From the NCBI GenBank assembly GCA_013001935.1, contig JABDKZ010000438.1, positions 1 to 5,737 on the forward strand: a stretch of DNA of 5,737 bases. The letters are read 5' to 3'. A program made the position numbers and the translations under genes. This document shows, in pieces, positions 1 to 3,962 of this stretch (its first letter is position 1; every line of letters begins with the position of its first letter). The stretch comes from Maribacter sp. GTDB taxonomy: Bacteria > Bacteroidota > Bacteroidia > Flavobacteriales > Flavobacteriaceae. The notes below the pieces were generated by a model, which saw only the letters and a program-made list of their open reading frames with translations, ran no database searches and had not been told where the DNA came from.

Positions 1-420
1 ATATTGGATATTCTGCATGGCTTGGGAAATACTGAGGAATTTAGAATCTTGAATGCCCATGGATATTCGCTTGAAGCCGATACAAAGGATAATGATCGCA
101 TTAATATTGTATTCAACCATGTAAAGAACAATTTCAAAGAGGAAATTTCCTTACCTGAAATTTCGGATATGGTGAGTATGACCGTTCCTTCATTCTGCCG
201 GTATTTCAAAAAGATCACCAATAAAACCTTTGTACAATTTTTAAATGAATATCGTCTCGTACACGCGTCTAAATTATTGGCCGAACAACCAATGAGTATT
301 ACTGAAGTCTGTTTTGAGTGTGGATTCAATAATTTTTCGCATTTCAACAAGTCATTCAAAGCTTTTACGGGTCAAAATCCGTCTGAATATAGAAAACAAT
401 TAAAAACTATTCTAAAATAA
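1..420 (+). CDS. AraC-family transcriptional regulator, C-terminal part (5' end outside window)
   Basis: The reading frame is open from base 1 to the TAA at 418-420, giving 139 residues, and its start lies upstream of the window. A TTG at base 4 is not a credible start because the frame simply continues from the edge. The last ~105 residues form an AraC/XylS DNA-binding domain with two helix-turn-helix units. The first runs around LPEISDMVSMTVPSFCRYFK, and the second carries the family signature around ITEVCFECGFNNFSHFNKSF, followed by the usual G-x-x-P-S-E-Y-R ending. The linker before it (HGYSLEADTKDNDRIN) is like that of cupin-type AraC regulators common in Bacteroidota, which bind a small ligand through an N-terminal cupin. 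That N-terminal domain is not visible, so ligand and targets are unknown. Its stop overlaps the start of the alkB-like gene, so the two are probably one transcript. The domain call is certain; the role is inferred. Confidence 0.93.
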   Translation: MLDILHGLGNTEEFRILNAHGYSLEADTKDNDRINIVFNHVKNNFKEEISLPEISDMVSMTVPSFCRYFKKITNKTFVQFLNEYRLVHASKLLAEQPMSITEVCFECGFNNFSHFNKSFKAFTGQNPSEYRKQLKTILK

Positions 421-1010
421 TGTCCGAATCAGAGCTACGTCTTGATCTTCCCCAAAGTAATATTACCTATTATCCAGATTTTCTAACCGCTAAAGCTGCG
501 CTTAGGTATTTTGAACTTTTTAAGGAGACGATCCCCTGGCAGCAAGATGACATAAAGGTTTTTGGCAAAGTGTATGCCCAACCAAGGCTAACGGCCTTCT
601 ACGGCGATAGCTCGAAAACGTACTCATATTCCAATATTACCATGCAACCCCTTCCGTTCACCAAGGAATTATTGGAAATAAAACAAAAAATCGAGGGCAT
701 TGACTGCGCTGTCTTTAATTCTTGTCTTTTGAACCGCTATAGAAATGGCAGGGACAGCAATGGGTGGCATGCTGATGATGAAAAGGAATTGGGACAGGAC
801 CCCATAATTGCTTCTGTGAGCCTTGGTCAAGAGCGCCCATTTCATCTGAGAAATAAAAAAAATAGCGAGATTAAACACAAAATAGTGCTAGGCCACGGTA
901 GCTTACTGTTAATGAAAGGAAGCACCCAACATTATTGGCAACATCAGATTCCCAAAACATCCAAACAAATTTCTGAACGAATTAATTTAACGTTCAGGAT
1001 ATTGCAATAA
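420..1010 (+). CDS. AlkB-like 2-oxoglutarate- and Fe(II)-dependent dioxygenase
   Basis: A 196-aa cytoplasmic protein of full AlkB/ALKBH2-like length. This family removes alkyl lesions such as 1-methyladenine and 3-methylcytosine from DNA or RNA by oxidation, releasing formaldehyde and using O2 and 2-oxoglutarate. The iron ligands are visible as H117-x-D119 (in NGWHADDE) and H175 (in YWQHQIPK). The 2-oxoglutarate-binding arginines lie in the C-terminal R187-x-N-x-T-F-R193 motif. The P55-R56-...-Y61-G-D segment and N105-x-Y107 also match the nucleic-acid demethylase group rather than the protein-modifying AlkB relatives. The ATG overlaps the preceding stop (TAATG), so translation is probably coupled to the AraC gene, and a strong hairpin follows directly after its own stop. 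Exact substrate (DNA or RNA, single- or double-stranded) cannot be read from sequence. The family call is firm. I give no symbol because several paralogous AlkB types exist. Confidence 0.93.
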   Translation: MSESELRLDLPQSNITYYPDFLTAKAALRYFELFKETIPWQQDDIKVFGKVYAQPRLTAFYGDSSKTYSYSNITMQPLPFTKELLEIKQKIEGIDCAVFNSCLLNRYRNGRDSNGWHADDEKELGQDPIIASVSLGQERPFHLRNKKNSEIKHKIVLGHGSLLLMKGSTQHYWQHQIPKTSKQISERINLTFRILQ

Positions 1011-1037
1011 AAAAAATCGGTCCATCACCGATTTTTT
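1011..1037 (+). terminator. Intrinsic terminator after the alkB-like gene
   Basis: A perfect 11-bp inverted repeat, AAAAAATCGGT (1011-1021) and ACCGATTTTTT (1027-1037), has a 5-nt loop CCATC. It begins immediately after the TAA stop at 1008-1010. The stem core is the five pairs TCGGT/ACCGA, and the T tract follows directly on the + strand. The mirrored A tract means it could also work on the opposite strand and stop any readthrough from the convergent nuclease gene. Confidence 0.85.
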
Positions 1038-1234
1038 CTATACCCTTGTATCGAGTTAAGCACTGTCTTTAGCGTTCGGGTTGCTGAACTAATGTCCTCA
1101 TGCATAACCTCAATACTATAACTTCAAATCTTATGCCAAGGTATAAGTTTTCGATAATATTCCTAATAGGTAGGATAAAACGTCAAAATTAGGTGCTAAT
1201 TAGTTGATTTTCAACTGTTACTTAGTCTTTCTAC
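1038..1234. other. Intergenic region between convergent genes, no gene seen
   Basis: This 197-bp AT-rich stretch lies between the alkB terminator and the stop of the nuclease gene. No reading frame of credible length and no RNA gene is visible. The only structure I can point to is the pair of adjacent inverted repeats at 1187-1216, listed separately. Confidence 0.6.
1187..1216 (-). terminator. Two abutting small hairpins, possible weak terminator of the nuclease gene
   Basis: AATTAG-GTG-CTAATT (1187-1201) is followed with no gap by AGTTGA-TTT-TCAACT (1202-1216). Each has 6-bp arms and a 3-nt loop. Read on the minus strand, they lie about 18 nt past the nuclease stop codon. The second hairpin in that direction is followed by T-rich sequence (TTTTGACGTTTT, counting from the stem end). 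The stems are short and AT-rich, so this is a weak terminator at best and could be chance. Confidence 0.3.
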
Positions 1235-2008
1235 TTACTTAAAAAGTTCGTTAAGTACCTTGGCTAAGCGCAACCCACCCTTTTGAAGTTGACTTTCAAC
1301 GGTGCTCCACCAGGTGTAGCTATAGCCATAGGCCAACTTTTCACCTATCCCAACAGAGGTATACAGTTTATTGGCTATTTCTTGCGATTCGGATACCCAT
1401 TCAAGCACGGTACCGCTTTGGAGGGCCTTTTTTTCCTTCTTATTAAGCACTGGTAGCGAAGCTGTCAATTCAGTATAGCTTAAACCATAATCATTGATCA
1501 TATTAGAATCCCACACCCTATGTAAGTTACTTCCCTTGCCGAACCATTGTAGTTGTATGTCATTGCCACCTTTGTCTTCAACCCTACCAACATGCATGGG
1601 TTGGTGCAAATCCCCAACTAAATGCACCAACATTTTAAGATAAAAAACCCGATCTTCTTTCGTGTTTTTCTCGTTTTCAACCATTGCAATACATTTCTGA
1701 ATACCGGTAACCAAATCACCATATTTACTGGGTTCAATATCGGAATATGACTTATTTATTGGAATATTCACATAGTGCCAAGCACTGAATTCCCTATAAC
1801 GCCTATCAGCTTTTATTTCATCGGCAAAATTCGAAATAGAAGCCATACTCTGCCCATCCAAAAGTTTAGTTATAGCACGTCTTGCCCTTCCCGAAAGTTC
1901 TTCTTGGGCAACTTCACCAATCACCCTATGCCCTGTTTTCGACCAAAAAATAGTGCTTCCGAAGGAAAATTGAGCTGATAAAAAGAGTAAAAGGAGGATT
2001 TTTTTCAT
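1235..2008 (-). CDS. Secreted S1/P1-family zinc-dependent nuclease
   Basis: A 257-aa protein of the S1/P1 nuclease (phospholipase C-like zinc) superfamily, which cleaves single-stranded DNA and RNA and often has 3'-nucleotidase activity. An N-terminal signal peptide is clear: MKK, a Leu/Phe-rich core, then FSFGS with cleavage near residue 17-21. Cleavage at 21 would leave W22 as the mature N-terminus, as in fungal P1, where the first Trp is itself a zinc ligand. All nine ligands of the trinuclear zinc site can be matched: W22, H27, D63, H78, H129, D133, H139, H163 and D167. The spacings H129-x3-D-x5-H and H163-x3-D are those of the family. The location is probably periplasmic or extracellular, with a likely role in nucleic acid breakdown for phosphate or nucleosides. 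The gene is monocistronic here, convergent with alkB and divergent from the SPFH cluster. The start is supported by the signal peptide; there is no Shine-Dalgarno site, as is usual in Bacteroidota. Confidence 0.94.
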   Translation of the reverse strand: MKKILLLLFLSAQFSFGSTIFWSKTGHRVIGEVAQEELSGRARRAITKLLDGQSMASISNFADEIKADRRYREFSAWHYVNIPINKSYSDIEPSKYGDLVTGIQKCIAMVENEKNTKEDRVFYLKMLVHLVGDLHQPMHVGRVEDKGGNDIQLQWFGKGSNLHRVWDSNMINDYGLSYTELTASLPVLNKKEKKALQSGTVLEWVSESQEIANKLYTSVGIGEKLAYGYSYTWWSTVESQLQKGGLRLAKVLNELFK

Positions 2009-2038
2009 TGCATGTTATTTGATTCAAATGTATGCAAT
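2007..2038. repeat. Interrupted palindrome spanning the nuclease start and leader
   Basis: The outer arms are ATTGCAT (2007-2013) and ATGCAAT (2032-2038), and the inner arms are ATTTGA (2017-2022) and TCAAAT (2024-2029). A 3-nt and a 2-nt unpaired stretch separate inner from outer arms. The palindrome covers two bases of the nuclease ATG and the promoter-like TACATTTG on the minus strand. It could be a protein-binding operator or, if transcription begins further upstream, a hairpin hiding the start codon. Confidence 0.55.
2025..2032 (-). promoter_or_regulatory. Candidate -7 promoter element for the nuclease gene
   Basis: On the minus strand the bases read TACATTTG, an exact match to the Bacteroidota -7 consensus TAnnTTTG. 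Transcription would begin about 4-5 bases past it, leaving a leader of only 10-13 nt. I do not find a good TTTG-type -33 element at the matching distance, so the call rests on the -7 box and its position. Confidence 0.35.
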
Positions 2039-2054
2039 AGAATATTAATTCTAT
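2037..2054. repeat. Second inverted repeat upstream of the nuclease gene
   Basis: ATAGAAT (2037-2043) and ATTCTAT (2048-2054) form 7-bp perfect arms around a 4-bp centre, overlapping the end of the 2007-2038 palindrome by two bases. It falls in the spacer between the -7 box and where a -33 box would sit for the nuclease promoter, where a regulator could bind. The arms are AT-rich, so chance is possible. Confidence 0.4.
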
Positions 2055-2113
2055 AAACAGGGCCCATTTAATACGACCATAATTCAGACCCGTTTAAAAT
2101 TTTTCGCATTTTA

Positions 2114-2144
2114 TTTGGAATATTGAATTATTATGATATATTTA
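2114..2144 (+). promoter_or_regulatory. Candidate promoter of the SPFH cluster
   Basis: TTTG (2114-2117) is followed after exactly 19 nt by TATATTTA (2137-2144), a 7-of-8 fit (final A for G) to the Bacteroidota -33/-7 arrangement TTTG-N19-TAnnTTTG. The expected transcription start is near 2148-2150, leaving a leader of about 26-28 nt before the ATG at 2176. Both spacing and distance to the gene fit well; the region is AT-rich, which raises the chance of a false match. Confidence 0.5.
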
Positions 2145-2153
2145 TGATATCAT
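2131..2153. repeat. 9-bp direct repeat at 11-bp spacing plus palindrome over the SPFH promoter
   Basis: TTATGATAT occurs at 2131-2139 and again at 2142-2150, one helical turn apart. The second copy runs into a perfect 10-bp palindrome ATGATATCAT (2144-2153). Together they cover the -7 box and the expected transcription start, the classic place for a repressor. Equivalent faces of the helix are presented, as for a ribbon-helix-helix or other dimer-of-dimers repressor. The regulatory role is inference. Confidence 0.45.
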
Positions 2154-2175
2154 TTTAATATCAAATACTTAAATT

Positions 2176-3036
2176 ATGACTCAAGAAAAAAATACAACAC
2201 CAATGAATGGTTACATAATGCTCGTACTATTTTTAATCCTATTCTTTGGGGGTTTGGTAGTCCTATTGCGAATCCCAAACTTTTTTGCCGTTGCGACCGT
2301 GGTTATTGCCGTATTCATGCTTCCGGGATTTGTTTTAGTAAATCCGAATAGTTCAAGGGTCTTGCTTTTGTTCGGAAAATATGTTGGGACTATAAAAAAC
2401 AATGGGCTTTTTTGGGTTAATCCCCTGTATACCAAAAAGAAAATCTCACTACGGGCAAGTAATTTTGATAGTGAACGTCTTAAAGTAAATGATAAGCTAG
2501 GTAATCCGGTCATGATAAGTACAATTCTAGTCTGGCGCGTAACCGATACCTACAAGGCTGCATTTGACGTTGATGATTATAAGAATTTTGTCCGCGTCCA
2601 AACAGACGCCGCTGTTCGAAAATTGGCAAGTATGTATCCTTATGATAACTTTGCCGATGATGGTACCGATGAGGATATTACCTTGCGTTCAAGTGTTAAT
2701 GAGGTAAGCGAAGCTTTGGAAAAAGAGGTGCAAGAACGATTATCCATGGCAGGGATCGAGGTCTTAGAGGCGCGGATAGGCTATTTAGCCTATGCACAAG
2801 AGATTGCCAACGCGATGCTCAAACGACAACAAGCCACAGCGATAGTTGCCGCTAGGCACAAAATAGTGGAAGGTGCCGTAAGTATGGTTGAAATGGCCTT
2901 GGCAGAACTGGGTAAAAAAGAATTGGTAGACTTGGATGAAGAGCGAAAAGCAGCGATGGTGAGCAATTTAATGGTGGTTCTTTGCTCTGATAAAGATGCT
3001 TCACCAATAGTGAATGCAGGTACGCTAAATCATTGA
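2176..3036 (+). CDS. SPFH/band-7 domain membrane protein
   Basis: A 286-aa member of the stomatin/prohibitin/flotillin/HflK-C superfamily, whose members assemble into large membrane-bound rings or cages that organise lipid microdomains and proteases. Two hydrophobic segments, about residues 13-31 and 36-55, anchor the N-terminus. The SPFH domain follows directly, from about 52 to 240, with VNPNSSRVLLLFGKYVG at its start. A helical stretch, E198 to Q219 (EARIGYLAYAQEIANAML and on), leads into a short helical tail. The C-terminal segment R257-K-A-A-M-V-S-N-L-...-V-L-C-S-D272 is, as I recall, highly conserved in a distinct SPFH subgroup found in Actinobacteria, Firmicutes and Bacteroidota, which is often followed by a small Arc-type protein, as here. 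It lacks the long coiled coil of flotillins. It is first of a four-gene unit with its own promoter-like element. The ATG at 2176 has an A-rich leader and no Shine-Dalgarno site. Cellular role unknown. Confidence 0.93.
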   Translation: MTQEKNTTPMNGYIMLVLFLILFFGGLVVLLRIPNFFAVATVVIAVFMLPGFVLVNPNSSRVLLLFGKYVGTIKNNGLFWVNPLYTKKKISLRASNFDSERLKVNDKLGNPVMISTILVWRVTDTYKAAFDVDDYKNFVRVQTDAAVRKLASMYPYDNFADDGTDEDITLRSSVNEVSEALEKEVQERLSMAGIEVLEARIGYLAYAQEIANAMLKRQQATAIVAARHKIVEGAVSMVEMALAELGKKELVDLDEERKAAMVSNLMVVLCSDKDASPIVNAGTLNH

Positions 3037-3038
3037 TA

Positions 3039-3542
3039 ATGAGAGTATTCTCAGAAACACAACGGTTTAATCAGTGGTGGTTACAATTGCTATTCATATC
3101 ACTTGTGCTATTTGTAGGGTACGCTATTTATAATTGGTATTTCATTAATGAAGCAGTAGGTAATGTTAGTCCTAATGATTCCGTAGGTCAATTGATCGTT
3201 ATTGCATCGATACTCCCTATTTTGATTTTATTTTATTATTTAAAATTACAAACAGAAATAGATGAAAGTGGAATCTCATATCAATTCTTACCCTTTCATT
3301 TTTCTCCCAAAAAAATAGCCTGGACCGATATTCAGAATTGCTATGTTAGAACCTATAACCCGATTATGGAATATGGGGGTTGGGGGTATCGCACTTCATT
3401 GGGAAAAGGCAGGGCTTTTAATGTTAAGGGAACCAAAGGAGTTCAGATTGAGCTTAAAACAGGCAAAAAAATACTGATTGGAACCCAAAAACAGGAACAA
3501 GCAAAAAAAGTGATTGCACTTTACCTAAACAAAAAAGAATGA
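3039..3542 (+). CDS. Small membrane protein with soluble C-terminal (PH-like?) domain, function unknown
   Basis: 167 aa from the ATG at 3039, two bases after the SPFH stop. A TTG six bases upstream in frame is less likely. Two membrane helices, about residues 15-35 and 50-68, form a hairpin separated by a polar loop (NVSPNDSVGQ). A soluble domain of about 100 residues follows. It is rich in predicted beta strands: TEIDESGISYQFLPFH, then the W95-x-D-I turn, a conserved-looking E111-Y-G-G-W-G116 motif, and a strand pair ending GKKILIGTQK. This two-helix plus strand-rich pattern, with an IDESGI..PFH..KKIAW.DI pattern, is that of bacterial PH-like membrane proteins. I recall similar proteins in flavobacteria under a DUF name (possibly DUF6141), but I am not certain of the number. 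The tight spacing to the SPFH gene suggests a shared membrane complex; this is inference. Confidence 0.85.
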   Translation: MRVFSETQRFNQWWLQLLFISLVLFVGYAIYNWYFINEAVGNVSPNDSVGQLIVIASILPILILFYYLKLQTEIDESGISYQFLPFHFSPKKIAWTDIQNCYVRTYNPIMEYGGWGYRTSLGKGRAFNVKGTKGVQIELKTGKKILIGTQKQEQAKKVIALYLNKKE

Positions 3543-3712
3543 AAGAATATAGGATAATCAAACAAAAGGAAAAGTTTCTTGGTAATCAAGATCTGGATTT
3601 CGAAGATGAGCTTAATTCTTTGGCCAAACAAGGTTGGCAAGTAATAAGTATTATACGTCTAACACATTCAAATGCTATGAAGGCAGTTTTAGAACGCGAC
3701 AAAAATAGATAG
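3539..3712 (+). CDS. 57-aa DUF4177-like small protein
   Basis: The ATG at 3539 overlaps the previous stop by four bases (ATGA), and the frame ends at TAG 3710-3712. The protein begins MKEYRIIKQKEKFLGNQDLD, continues with an acidic helix (FEDELNSLAKQGW) and ends in a strand-like stretch (QVISIIRLTHSNAMKAVLER). This follows the DUF4177 pattern, where a 'KEYKxxK' strand is followed by 'LExxLNxxAKxGWxVxS' and a final strand ending in a 'xAVLER' type sequence. The family consists of stand-alone 50-90 aa proteins of unknown function with a compact strand-helix-strand fold. There is no signal peptide or membrane segment, so it is cytoplasmic. The overlap implies translational coupling within the SPFH unit. 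Confidence 0.85.
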   Translation: MKEYRIIKQKEKFLGNQDLDFEDELNSLAKQGWQVISIIRLTHSNAMKAVLERDKNR

Positions 3713-3728
3713 GAATTAGTACTTTGAT

Positions 3729-3896
3729 ATGAGCAAAAAGAAAGCATTTGCATTACGTATGAACGAAGAAATGCTGAAAGCTATTGAAAAATGGGCATCA
3801 GATGAATTTCGTAGTACCAATGGCCAAATAGAATGGATGCTCATGAAGAGCTTAAAAGAGGCAAAAAGGGAACCTAAAAAGAAGCGCCACCCTTAA
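3729..3896 (+). CDS. 55-aa Arc-type ribbon-helix-helix protein
   Basis: The ATG at 3729 lies 16 bases after the DUF4177-like stop, and the frame ends at TAA 3894-3896. Residues 3-10 (KKKAFALR) form the N-terminal strand that in Arc/MetJ repressors pairs with a second subunit and enters the DNA major groove. Helix A spans about 12-25 (NEEMLKAIEKWASD). Helix B follows the signature R28-S-T-N-G-Q-I-E (about 28-44), which matches the R-S-x-N-x-x-I turn of phage Arc. The tail is very basic (KREPKKKRHP). In the family such proteins bind DNA as dimers or tetramers. As far as I recall, this particular type commonly sits beside SPFH genes, so it may autoregulate the cluster or be an adaptor for the SPFH protein rather than an antitoxin. 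No toxin gene accompanies it. Confidence 0.88.
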   Translation: MSKKKAFALRMNEEMLKAIEKWASDEFRSTNGQIEWMLMKSLKEAKREPKKKRHP

Positions 3897-3932
3897 TAAT
3901 ACAATTAGTATAGCTGTAACGATATAAACCCT

Positions 3933-3940
3933 TAAATTTG
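3933..3940 (+). promoter_or_regulatory. Candidate -7 promoter element for the CBM9/DUF5916 gene
   Basis: TAAATTTG matches the Bacteroidota -7 consensus TAnnTTTG exactly and lies 22 nt before the ATG at 3963, giving a leader of about 18 nt. No good TTTG appears 19 nt upstream, so the promoter may be weak or activator-dependent. I find no terminator between the Arc-type gene and this point, so readthrough from the SPFH cluster is also possible. Confidence 0.35.
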
Positions 3941-3962
3941 GCCATCAACCAAACCAAAACCA

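Noticed and set aside
4..6. TTG at base 4 as the start of the AraC gene
   Set aside because: The frame is open to the window edge and the product would lack the N-terminal domain normal for the family, so the gene is cut by the window and not short.
1..420. Regulator as Ada (methyltransferase-activator) because of the neighbouring alkB-like gene
   Set aside because: The visible segment before the helix-turn-helix resembles the linker of cupin-type AraC proteins and contains no Ada-type PCHR motif, and the rest is outside the window.
2211..2513. Minus-strand 100-codon frame opposite the SPFH gene
   Set aside because: It is a mirror of a strongly conserved SPFH coding sequence with no recognisable domain, so it is a shadow frame.
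3033..3038. TTG start six bases upstream of the two-helix membrane protein
   Set aside because: The ATG at 3039 gives a normal start two bases after the SPFH stop, while the TTG lies inside the last codons of the SPFH gene and adds only two residues.
3539..3896. The two small genes as a toxin-antitoxin pair
   Set aside because: The Arc-type protein could be an antitoxin by fold, but the partner follows the DUF4177 pattern and not any toxin family I know, and the gene order within a membrane cluster argues against it.
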